Under the pieces are notes generated by a model that was not told where the DNA came from, did no database searches, and was given only the letters and a program-made list of their open reading frames with translations. A program made the position numbers and the translations under genes. Of a DNA stretch of 64,000 nt, positions 7,049-14,160 are shown piece by piece (position 1 is the first letter of the stretch; every line of letters starts with the position of its first letter). Origin of the DNA: Sphingobacteriales bacterium (GTDB lineage: Bacteria > Bacteroidota > Bacteroidia > Chitinophagales > LD1); contig JADFDM010000002.1 in assembly GCA_018262795.1 (NCBI GenBank), positions 186,001 through 250,000 on the forward strand, in the 5' to 3' direction.

Positions 7049-9679
7049 TCATAACTGCGAAAGAGCTTGCTCTAACAAAGAAATCTTTTTCTCCGCATCC
7101 TCCTTTTTGCGCTGCTCACTTTCTACCACTTGAGGGGGAGCAGAAGCCACAAAGCGCTCATTCGATAATTTTTTATTGACCGATACCAAAAAACCGCGAG
7201 TGTATTCCAACTCTTTTTGGAGCTTCACCTTTTCTGCCTCTATATCTGTTTCTTCACCGGTTATCACATAAAACTGATATCCTCCGGCTATGAAGGTCTT
7301 GGCATTTGCTTCTTCGGTATCGGTTTCCTTCAACTTACTCAAGCGGGCCAGTTTAATTATTTTTTCTCCAAATGCATTGAACGGAATATCACTTTTCCCG
7401 GAAAAGAATACCGCTACCGTTTCCTGATTTTTCATTCCGGCTTTGGCTCGTATTTCCCGAATGTTGGAGATAATTTGAAATGCTAATGTTGCTTCCTCAA
7501 TCAACTGTTTATTCACTTCTCCCGCTTGCGGATAGGTAGCGATACAGATACTATTCCCCTCGTTGGCTGGATTTAATTCATGCCATATTTCTTCCGTGAT
7601 AAAAGGCATAAATGGATGAAGTAATCGCACCAATGAATCAAATATCAGAATCGTCTTTTCGTACGTGTAACGGTCTATCGGTTGCAGATAGTCAGGCTTT
7701 ATCAACTCGAGGTACCAAGAGCAGAAATCATCCCAAATTAATTTATAAAGAGTCATGAGCACCTCACTCAGGCGGTAATCCTTGTAAGAATCATTTAACT
7801 CCTCTATTACTTTATTTAGTTTATTCTGCATCCACTCGATGGCTACTTTATTTCCCACGTTAGTGCCTGCCTTGATTTCCCATCCTTTTACTAATCGCAA
7901 GGCGTTCCATAGTTTATTGCTGAAATTACGCCCCTGCTCGCAGAGCTTTTCATCAAACAGAATATCATTTCCCGCAGGAGAACAGAGCAACATTCCCATT
8001 CGCACCCCATCGGCTCCATACTGAGCAATCAACTCTAAAGGGTCGGGAGAATTGCCCAAGCTCTTACTCATTTTTCTGCGCAGTTTGTCGCGAACAATTC
8101 CTGTGAAATAAACATTTCGGAAAGGCTTCTCCCCCCTCCATTCATATCCGGCCATAATCATTCGCATGACCCAGAAGAACATAATTTCGGGAGCCGTAAC
8201 TAAATCATTAGTGGGATAGTAATAGTTGATCTCTTTGTTGTTGGGATCCTTAAATCCATCAAACACACTGATGGGCCAAAGCCAAGAGGAAAACCAAGTG
8301 TCCACCACATCTTCATCTTGCTTCAGATGCTTCACTGAAGTGCCGGGATTGCTCTTCTTGTATTGCTCCCAGGCTTCTGCTTCAGTTCTGGCAATAGCTG
8401 CCAAGTTTCCCTGCTCATCGTACCAAGCGGGAATGCGCTGCCCCCACCATAATTGACGGCTGATACACCAATCGCGCACATTATCTATCCAATGCTTGTA
8501 GGTGTTTTTAAGATTGGATGGGAAGAATATTATCCCATCGTTCATGACATCCTGCAACACCTGTGGATTTTTTTCAAAGAACTTTTTCATGTCCACAAAC
8601 CATTGCATAGATAAGCGCGGCTCTACCACAGCATTCGTGCGCTCACTTCTGCCCACCTTGTTCAGAATATTTTCTGTTTTCAGAATCAATCCATCAGCTT
8701 GAAGTTTTTCAAATGCCAGCTTGCGAGCCTTAAAGCGATCTTCCCCGATAAATACCTGAGCCGCTGCCGACACAGTGCCATCTTCATTAAAACAATCAAT
8801 CACTTCCAGATTAAACTTTGTTCCGATAGCATAATCGTTGGCATCGTGAGCAGGAGTTATTTTTAGTGCTCCTGTTCCAAATTCTATATCTACATATTCA
8901 TCGGCAATCACCGGTACTTCCCGGTTTACCAAAGGCACTATGACTGTTTTTCCGACTAATCTCGTGTAGCGTTCATCTTTGGGATTTACACATACTGCCA
9001 CATCTCCCATAATAGTTTCAGGACGAACGGTGGCCACTACCATGTAATCCTCACTATCTTTCACTCGATATTTCACGTAATACAACTGACTGTTTTCCTC
9101 TGAGTAGAGCACCTCTTCATTGCTCAATGTAGTTTTAGCCTGCGGATCCCAGTTAATCATTCGAAGCCCTCGGTAAATCAATCCTTTTTTGTGTAGGTCA
9201 ATAAATACATCTACCACTGCTTCACTCATTGATTCTTCCATGGTGAAACGAGTGCGTGCCCAATCGCAACTCGCCCCTAATTTCTTGAGTTGCTCCAAAA
9301 TTATACCTCCGTACTTCTCCTTCCATTCCCAAGCATACTTCATAAACTCATCGCGACTCAACTCACTTTTTTTAATCCCCCTCTCTCGCAACATTCCCAC
9401 CACTTTGGCTTCGGTTGCAATGGAGGCATGGTCGGTGCCGGGCACCCAGCAAGCATTCTTGCCTTCCATACGCGCCTTGCGAACGAGAACATCTTGAATA
9501 GTATTATTGAGCATGTGCCCCATGTGCAACACTCCTGTTACATTGGGAGGAGGAATCACAATAGTAAATGGCTCTCTATCATCCGGCTCCGAATGGAAAT
9601 AATTTTTCTGTAGCCAATAGGCGTACCATTTATCTTCTGTTTGTAAAGGGTCGTATATTTTTGGTAATTCCATATTCAC
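7049..9679 (-). CDS. valS: Valyl-tRNA synthetase
   Basis: An 876-residue class Ia synthetase that charges tRNA-Val. The HIGH signature is HMGH at residues 52-55 (VTGVLHMGHMLNN), and KMSKS is present near residue 536 (RRKMSKSLGNSPDPL). Between them lies the CP1 editing domain (GTGALKITPAHDANDY). The anticodon-binding domain and the C-terminal coiled coil (EAEKVKLQKELEYTRGFL) complete a normal full-length enzyme. A second ATG two codons in is an alternative start. It lies downstream of the OppA-like gene on the same strand, with a hairpin between them. Confidence 0.98.
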   Translation of the reverse strand: MNMELPKIYDPLQTEDKWYAYWLQKNYFHSEPDDREPFTIVIPPPNVTGVLHMGHMLNNTIQDVLVRKARMEGKNACWVPGTDHASIATEAKVVGMLRERGIKKSELSRDEFMKYAWEWKEKYGGIILEQLKKLGASCDWARTRFTMEESMSEAVVDVFIDLHKKGLIYRGLRMINWDPQAKTTLSNEEVLYSEENSQLYYVKYRVKDSEDYMVVATVRPETIMGDVAVCVNPKDERYTRLVGKTVIVPLVNREVPVIADEYVDIEFGTGALKITPAHDANDYAIGTKFNLEVIDCFNEDGTVSAAAQVFIGEDRFKARKLAFEKLQADGLILKTENILNKVGRSERTNAVVEPRLSMQWFVDMKKFFEKNPQVLQDVMNDGIIFFPSNLKNTYKHWIDNVRDWCISRQLWWGQRIPAWYDEQGNLAAIARTEAEAWEQYKKSNPGTSVKHLKQDEDVVDTWFSSWLWPISVFDGFKDPNNKEINYYYPTNDLVTAPEIMFFWVMRMIMAGYEWRGEKPFRNVYFTGIVRDKLRRKMSKSLGNSPDPLELIAQYGADGVRMGMLLCSPAGNDILFDEKLCEQGRNFSNKLWNALRLVKGWEIKAGTNVGNKVAIEWMQNKLNKVIEELNDSYKDYRLSEVLMTLYKLIWDDFCSWYLELIKPDYLQPIDRYTYEKTILIFDSLVRLLHPFMPFITEEIWHELNPANEGNSICIATYPQAGEVNKQLIEEATLAFQIISNIREIRAKAGMKNQETVAVFFSGKSDIPFNAFGEKIIKLARLSKLKETDTEEANAKTFIAGGYQFYVITGEETDIEAEKVKLQKELEYTRGFLVSVNKKLSNERFVASAPPQVVESEQRKKEDAEKKISLLEQALSQL

Positions 9680-9705
9680 ACTGTTTTAAAGTTCGCGAAA
9701 ATAAG

Positions 9706-9730
9706 AAGCCCTCTGAAATTCAGAGGGCTT
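9706..9730 (-). terminator. 12-bp perfect inverted repeat, probable terminator
   Basis: AAGCCCTCTGAA (9706-9717) pairs with TTCAGAGGGCTT (9719-9730) around a single unpaired base. On the minus strand it is followed by a modest T-rich stretch (CTTATTTTC). It lies 110 bp after the OppA-like gene and 27 bp before valS, so it may end the former or act in the valS leader. The U-tract is weak. Confidence 0.55.
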
Positions 9731-9839
9731 AGGTATGTTCAATTTGAAATCACATTAACCTCTGAAGGAGTAAAAACCTACTGACGGATGTGACTATGAT
9801 TATTTGATTCATGTATCAAGTATAAGGAATTTGTGTCCA

Positions 9840-11456
9840 TTATTTAAACCGAACTCGTTTTAGATTTAAAAGGTTCAAGGCATTCGGGGTCAGTCCTTCC
9901 ACATTTTTTTGAGAGAAGCGCAACACCTCATCATAATACAAAGGCACCACCGGAGCTTCTTCAATGATAATTCTATCCATTTGATGATAGAGTTCATATC
10001 GTTTGGCATCATCGTTCTCGGCTAAAGCCGTCTCATACAAACTATCAAAGTTCGTGTTGGCAAAGCGAGTGTAATTAGGCGGAGCGCTGTTTTTGCTATA
10101 GAATACCGCAAAGTAATTTTCCGCATCGGGATAGTCGGCCAGCCAACTACCGCGAAAAAATTGCACTTTTCCCAAGCTCATCCATTCTCGAAGAATGGCC
10201 GGTTGTGTAATTTCAACTTTCACTTTTAATCCAATCTGTTCTAATTGCTTGCTGATAAAAAGCCCAAACTCCTTGTAAGTTTCATTTGTATATAATTTCA
10301 GTTCGGGCAAGCTCTTCCCATTTTCAAATCCTGCTTCTTTGAGCAATGCTTTAGACTTTGCAGGGTCATAAGTATATCCCTTCACATCTTCGGTAAATGA
10401 AGGAAGCCCATAGGGAGTAAAGCCGTTTTCTGCCGGGCGGCCCACCCCATTCCGCAGGTACTTCAGCATTTCCTTTCTATCAAATCCATAGTTGATAGCC
10501 TGTCGCAACTTTTTATTGAGAAAGGGGTTTGTTTTTTCATTTTCACCTTTCAGAAAAAAACCGAGATATTCTGTGTTGAGATAGGATGTTTTAAGTAAGT
10601 TGAATTTATCTCTCAATTCAGGTTTCATATTTCCATCTTCGTCCAGTACTTCGTCAATATAGCTTTGGTCAATGCTATTGATAAAATCAAGTTCTTTTTG
10701 TTTGAAGGCGAGATATTCTGTTTTCTTATTGTCAATAAACGAAACCTTAATTCCATCTAAGTAAGGCAATGAATTGCCGGTATCATCTTTTTCAAAATAG
10801 TCCGTATTCTTAGTCAGAATTAAAGCGGTACCTTCTTTCCAGTTTTTAAACATAAAAGGACCGGTTCCGACCGGGTGTGCTCTAAAATCTGCTCCGTATT
10901 TCTCTATTGCTTCGTGAGGAACAACCGAACAATACTGCATGGATAAAATACCCAACATGGGCCGAAACGGGCGAAGTAATTTCAACTGAAACGTAGAGTC
11001 ATCTATTGCAATAAAAGGATTCAAGGTATCTACATTGTTATTAAATATCCATGCCCCGGGAGAGGCGACCTTCTTATCTATGATACGATTGAAACTGTAA
11101 GCCACATCCGGTGCTGTTACCGTTCTTCCTTTGCCAGGAGAGAAACATTCATTCGCTTGGAAATGAACATCAGTACGAAGATGAAATGTGTAAAGTATGC
11201 CATCATCAGAAATCTCCCAACTTTTTGCAATGCAAGGTTGTACTCTTAATTGGTCGTCTAACTGCACTAACGAATTATAGATTTGATTACAAGCCCAGAT
11301 AGTGGATTGGTCTTTTGCAAATGCCGGGTCGAGCGAAGCGAGTCCCGATGACTGATTGTAACGGAAAAACTTTTTATTGTCAGTAGTGGAATGGCCGCAG
11401 CCTACAAGCAGAGTCACGAACACCACCATGATAAAAACCTGGATTAATTTTTTCAT
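9840..11456 (-). CDS. Peptide/nickel ABC transporter substrate-binding lipoprotein (OppA/DppA family)
   Basis: A 538-residue SBP family 5 lipoprotein. The signal peptide ends in the lipobox LLVG-C at about residue 20. The mature part has the family's opening LDPAFAKDQSTIWACNQIYNSLVQ, then AKSWEISDDGILYTFHLRTDVHFQ and the mid-protein LRQAINYGFDRKEML, and ends with PVVPLYYDEVLRFSQKNVEGL. It would capture peptides or similar cargo for an ABC importer. Its permease and ATPase genes are not adjacent; an OppB-like permease lies at 4205-5287 on the other strand. Substrate is unknown. Confidence 0.93.
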   Translation of the reverse strand: MKKLIQVFIMVVFVTLLVGCGHSTTDNKKFFRYNQSSGLASLDPAFAKDQSTIWACNQIYNSLVQLDDQLRVQPCIAKSWEISDDGILYTFHLRTDVHFQANECFSPGKGRTVTAPDVAYSFNRIIDKKVASPGAWIFNNNVDTLNPFIAIDDSTFQLKLLRPFRPMLGILSMQYCSVVPHEAIEKYGADFRAHPVGTGPFMFKNWKEGTALILTKNTDYFEKDDTGNSLPYLDGIKVSFIDNKKTEYLAFKQKELDFINSIDQSYIDEVLDEDGNMKPELRDKFNLLKTSYLNTEYLGFFLKGENEKTNPFLNKKLRQAINYGFDRKEMLKYLRNGVGRPAENGFTPYGLPSFTEDVKGYTYDPAKSKALLKEAGFENGKSLPELKLYTNETYKEFGLFISKQLEQIGLKVKVEITQPAILREWMSLGKVQFFRGSWLADYPDAENYFAVFYSKNSAPPNYTRFANTNFDSLYETALAENDDAKRYELYHQMDRIIIEEAPVVPLYYDEVLRFSQKNVEGLTPNALNLLNLKRVRFK

Positions 11457-11604
11457 GTCAGTTGATTAAAGCTCTAATCTAAACAGGGGGGCGAAAGAAA
11501 GCGGAACCTGCCGACACAAGTTTTAAACGTACAGATGGTGGTTGCGCTACTAAAAAATAATCTGCGGCTATTTCCGTTTATTAGCATCAAAATTTTGAAA
11601 CAGT

Positions 11605-12666
11605 TTGAAGCATAAGTTCCTTTTCGCGCTTTTTACTATTGCCTCACAGTGCTTGACTGCACAGATTGGTGGTGCTCACACCTACGAATTTCTGAGTCTT
11701 TCGCCCGATGCACGCATTACTTCTTTAGGTGGAATCAACGTTTCTATTTTAGATCATGACCTGAACACACAGTTGGCCAACCCCGCATCTCTCAACCGAA
11801 AAATGAATGGCCAAGCTGCGTTCAGCACGGCAATTTATCCGGGGGGTATCAATTTTGGAAATGTATGTTATGGGCGCAAATTTAAAGTGCCGGGCATATT
11901 TGGGTTTGGACTGCAATACATTGCTTACGGAAAATTTAAAGAAACTGATGAAGCGGCCAATGTGATTGGCAATTTTACCGCTGGCGAAATGAATTTATAT
12001 GCCGGCTATGCTTATCAGTTTGGCAAATTATTTTCCGTAGGGATAAACGGTAAATTTATTTATTCACAACTCGGTCATTACAGTTCGGTAGGTATGGCTA
12101 CTGATATTGGCTTTACTGTAGATGACCCCAAACATAATGTGACCGCTTCGATAGTAGCGGTGAATGTGGGAGGGCAATTTAAACCCTATCAGAAAGGAGT
12201 GCGCGAACCCATCCCCTTTGATTTGCAAGCCGGTCTTTCATTCGGATTCAAAGGAGTGCCCTTCCGTATTCATACTACTTTTCACCATCTTACCCAATGG
12301 GATATCCGCTACGATAACCCTGCTGACTATCAAAGTGATAACTTATTTACAGATACCACCAACAGCAAATCCAAAAAATATATTGGCGACAAGCTTTTCC
12401 GCCACGTCATTATCGGCATTGAGTTTAATATCAAACAGATTGTGCGATTAGACATTGCCTACAATCACTTGCGCCAGCAAGAACTTAGGCTGACAACCCG
12501 AAGAGGAGTGCCCGGTCTTTCATTTGGCTTAGGAGTTCGCATTCGTCAGTTCGACTTTAGCTATGCTTTTCAGCCGCTTGCTCAAGGGCAGGTGATGAAT
12601 CAACTTACCCTCACTATTTACACCAACGGTTTTGTAAAACGAAAGACGGTTTCTAAAGATAGCTGA
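11605..12666 (+). CDS. porQ: Type IX secretion system protein PorQ
   Basis: A 353-residue outer-membrane-type protein. After a signal peptide ending near CLTAQ it reads IGGAHTYEFLSLSPDARITSLGGINVSI, closely matching the PorQ opening. The rest is alternating beta-strand sequence of a PorP/PorV-like 14-strand barrel (for example NLYAGYAYQFGKLFSVGINGKFIYSQLG). In T9SS, PorQ is linked to the PorU/PorV/PorZ surface machinery. The only suitable start is TTG at 11605, since an in-frame TGA lies three codons upstream. The window also encodes T9SS cargo (18708-21494 and 44426-45814). No other por/gld genes are adjacent. Confidence 0.88.
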   Translation: MKHKFLFALFTIASQCLTAQIGGAHTYEFLSLSPDARITSLGGINVSILDHDLNTQLANPASLNRKMNGQAAFSTAIYPGGINFGNVCYGRKFKVPGIFGFGLQYIAYGKFKETDEAANVIGNFTAGEMNLYAGYAYQFGKLFSVGINGKFIYSQLGHYSSVGMATDIGFTVDDPKHNVTASIVAVNVGGQFKPYQKGVREPIPFDLQAGLSFGFKGVPFRIHTTFHHLTQWDIRYDNPADYQSDNLFTDTTNSKSKKYIGDKLFRHVIIGIEFNIKQIVRLDIAYNHLRQQELRLTTRRGVPGLSFGLGVRIRQFDFSYAFQPLAQGQVMNQLTLTIYTNGFVKRKTVSKDS

Positions 12667-12732
12667 TAAGTTTATGGCTTTATTCTCGCACCTAAATCAG
12701 ACCCACTGAAACGATCCGTTTAGTCAAGTGTT

Positions 12733-13251
12733 ATGCACAGAATTACCCTTCTTCTCTTGGTTGGTTTCAGCGCTCTTTTTTATTCCTGCAAAAAGAATAA
12801 TGAAATAATCTACGACTTTACTCAATACACCGAAACTGATTCTACCGGAAGTATTATTGGAGGTAATGATACCACTGATTGGGGTTATGATGGGTCGTGG
12901 AGCAGCGGTGAACTATCCCTCCTTTCATTCAAAGATTCGTTAGTAGCCGGAGATTCAACGACAGGCACAGTGGAAATATCGCCCGCTTTTCCTAACCCCG
13001 GCCATGGAATCGTTCTTATTGGGGTGAATACCGAAAAATCTTGTAAGATGAAAGCGGTAGTAGTGGATGAGGATTTTCACATTCTGTACCTTGACAATCG
13101 CTTGTTTACAGGCGGACCCATATTGACGGTGCATTATCTTGGCACATCTACTGCTTTTCACAGTGGCCATTATTATCGGATGTATTATGGATTTTACAAC
13201 TCGAAAGATTCGCTTTACTACAAAGGGCATGGAGATTTGTTGATTGAATAA
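12733..13251 (+). CDS. Lipoprotein, function unknown
   Basis: A 172-residue product with a signal peptide ending in the lipobox FYS-C-KK, so it should be lipidated. The mature part has a low-complexity Thr/Asp/Gly linker, then beta-rich sequence with LSLLSFKDSLVAGDSTTGTVEI. It also has SPAFPNPGHGIVLIGVNTEKSCKMKAVVVDEDFHIL cut by short turns; the 'FPNP' element is seen in T9SS-type sorting domains but here lies in the middle of the protein. I do not recognise a family. The stop codon lies at the left edge of the duplicated GIY-YIG segment, which runs in the opposite direction. Confidence 0.75.
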   Translation: MHRITLLLLVGFSALFYSCKKNNEIIYDFTQYTETDSTGSIIGGNDTTDWGYDGSWSSGELSLLSFKDSLVAGDSTTGTVEISPAFPNPGHGIVLIGVNTEKSCKMKAVVVDEDFHILYLDNRLFTGGPILTVHYLGTSTAFHSGHYYRMYYGFYNSKDSLYYKGHGDLLIE

Positions 13252-13397
13252 ACGAGTTTCCAGTCCGCAGCATTCTGAGTGGTATATCTTGTTTGCCCGG
13301 TATTGTGCTCGTTTAATCTCCGCTCCAAATTATCAGTATGCCCAACGTAATATTTGTTCGCGGTAGCTGAGTAGAGAATGTAAACATGGAAGTCCAT
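13218..13397 (-). pseudogene. Truncated GIY-YIG nuclease gene (duplicate copy)
   Basis: The N-terminal 50 residues are identical to the intact copy at 13482-13736, including VYILYSATANKYYVG and ERRLNEH. At 13246 the match stops and the frame runs into sequence antisense to the lipoprotein gene, giving an unrelated 8-residue tail. The catalytic Glu-containing C-terminal half is lost. It is one half of a 214-bp direct duplication (339-bp offset) that also carries the hairpin and the 3' part of a tRNA. Confidence 0.9.
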
Positions 13398-13459
13398 ACG
13401 CAAAAAAATCCCGCCATTGCGGGAAGTTGTAGCGAGGGGGGAGCTCGAATCCCCGACCT
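13246..13459. repeat. 214-bp direct repeat, left copy
   Basis: The segment is repeated at 13585-13798 with only two differences noted by eye (C/T in the GIY-YIG coding part, G/A in the hairpin). It holds the N-terminal GIY-YIG coding region, the terminator hairpin and the tRNA T-arm and acceptor 3' strand. The left breakpoint falls at the stop codon of the plus-strand lipoprotein gene. Confidence 0.92.
13402..13424 (-). terminator. Terminator hairpin after the tRNA fragment
   Basis: Perfect 6-bp stem (TCCCGC/GCGGGA, 4-nt loop) followed on the minus strand by TTTTTTT. It lies between the tRNA fragment (ends 13430) and the truncated GIY-YIG start at 13397, only a few bases before that ATG. Confidence 0.8.
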
Positions 13460-13495
13460 TCCCGCTATGCAGCGGGACGCTCTAACTCACTGAGC
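13430..13495 (-). pseudogene. 5'-truncated tRNA-like fragment
   Basis: Read on the minus strand, it has a D-arm (GCTCAGTGAGTTAGAGC), an anticodon-arm region TCCCGC-TGCATA-GCGGGA, then a T-arm and 3' acceptor strand identical to those of the tRNA-Met at 13769-13842. The 5' acceptor strand is replaced by the end of the GIY-YIG reading frame. The arm has 6 paired bases and a 6-nt loop, so no normal 7-nt anticodon loop forms. It is probably non-functional. The stop codon of the intact GIY-YIG gene lies inside its D-arm. Confidence 0.75.
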
Positions 13496-13736
13496 CGACT
13501 AACCACTCAATATATTTTCGGCTCTTTTTTGCCTTTATCTCTTTCTCTCTTTTCATGGCCTCTGATCGGGTATTATATCCCTCGGAATAAACGAGTTTCC
13601 AGTCCGCAGCATTCTGAGTGGTATATCTTGTTTGCCCGGTATTGTGCTCGTTTAATCTCCGCTCCAAATTATCAGTATGCCCAACGTAATATTTGTTTGC
13701 GGTAGCTGAGTAGAGAATGTAAACATGGAAGTCCAT
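13482..13736 (-). CDS. GIY-YIG domain nuclease (UvrC-N-like, single-domain)
   Basis: An 84-residue protein of the small GIY-YIG family. VYILYSATANKYYVGHT carries the GIY/YIG pair, ERRLNEHNTG the conserved Arg/His, and RSEAMKREKEIKAKKSRKYIEWL the C-terminal helix with the catalytic-type Glu. The ATG at 13736 is preferred; a TTG two codons earlier falls at the edge of the terminator T-run. It follows tRNA-Met and its terminator on the same strand. Its last codons (VGSVS and TAG) are read from tRNA-like sequence, so gene and tRNA fragment overlap. Biochemical role in this family is not established; it could be a small homing-type or repair-type nuclease. Confidence 0.9.
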   Translation of the reverse strand: MDFHVYILYSATANKYYVGHTDNLERRLNEHNTGQTRYTTQNAADWKLVYSEGYNTRSEAMKREKEIKAKKSRKYIEWLVGSVS

Positions 13737-13798
13737 ACGCAAAAAAATCCCGCCATTGCGAGAAGTTGTAGCGAGGGGGGAGCTCGAATCCCCGACCT
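13585..13798. repeat. 214-bp direct repeat, right copy
   Basis: Counterpart of 13246-13459. In this copy the GIY-YIG gene is complete beyond the repeat edge and the tRNA part continues into an intact tRNA-Met. Confidence 0.92.
13741..13763 (-). terminator. Terminator of tRNA-Met
   Basis: Stem TCTCGC/GCGGGA with 4-nt loop, followed on the minus strand by seven T. Compared with the other copy, one base differs but still pairs as G-U. It is 6 bp after the tRNA 3' end and 5 bp before the GIY-YIG ATG. Confidence 0.8.
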
Positions 13799-13842
13799 CA
13801 GCATTATGAGTGCTACGCTCTAACCAACTGAGCTACCTCGCC
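13769..13842 (-). tRNA. tRNA-Met (CAT)
   Basis: All arms of a 74-nt tRNA can be drawn. The acceptor is GGCGAGG with CCTCGCT (G-U at the end). The D-stem is GCTC/GAGC with a 9-nt loop, and the anticodon stem TAGCA/TGCTG holds loop CTCATAA (anticodon CAT). The variable region is AGGTC, the T-stem GGGGA/TCCCC with loop TTCGAGC, and the discriminator A. The 3' CCA is not encoded. It resembles elongator tRNA-Met, although a CAT anticodon alone does not exclude the tRNA-Ile2 type. It is the last unit of the array that starts at 14118. Confidence 0.92.
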
Positions 13843-14118
13843 ATCTATTTTATTTTAAAGAACTTACTGAGAACTCGATTCCCCGACCTTCCCGCTATGC
13901 AGCGGGACGCTCTAACCAACTGAGCTACCTCGCCATCTATTTTATTTTAAAGAACTTACTGAGAACTCGATTCCCCGACCTTCCCGCTATGCAGCGGGAC
14001 GCTCTAACCAACTGAGCTACCTCGCCATCTATTTTATTTTAAAGAACTTACTGAGAACTCGATTCCCCGACCTTCCCGCTATGCAGCGGGACGCTCTAAC
14101 CAACTGAGCTACCTCGCC
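13843..14118 (-). repeat. Tandem array of three identical 92-bp pseudo-tRNA units
   Basis: Three perfect 92-bp units (13843-13934, 13935-14026, 14027-14118) precede tRNA-Met on the same strand. Each unit, read on the minus strand, is about 64 nt of tRNA-like 5' sequence followed by a 28-nt AT-rich spacer. The tRNA-like part has the 5' acceptor strand GGCGAGG, the D-arm, and the odd arm TCCCGC-TGCATA-GCGGGA, and ends in half of a T-arm. No unit has the 3' acceptor strand, so none can fold as a complete tRNA. Perfect identity points to recent expansion or to an assembly effect. Confidence 0.9.
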
Positions 14119-14129
14119 AAAACGGACGG

Positions 14130-14160
14130 CAAATATATCCGATTAAGTGAAGTTTTAAAA
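14130..14160 (-). promoter_or_regulatory. Bacteroidota-type promoter of the pseudo-tRNA/tRNA-Met array
   Basis: On the minus strand the -7 box TATATTTG (14137-14130) exactly fits TAnnTTTG. A TTTT at 14160-14157 stands 19 bp upstream in the place of the -33 TTTG box. Transcription would start near 14123, about five bases before the first pseudo-tRNA at 14118. The element overlaps the end of the metallo-hydrolase gene. Confidence 0.6.

Noticed and set aside
13843-14118. CRISPR array
   Set aside because: Repeats are tandem 92-bp units without variable spacers and are plainly tRNA-derived; no cas genes nearby.
13843-14118. Three additional functional tRNA genes
   Set aside because: Each lacks the 3' acceptor strand and a normal anticodon loop and T-arm.
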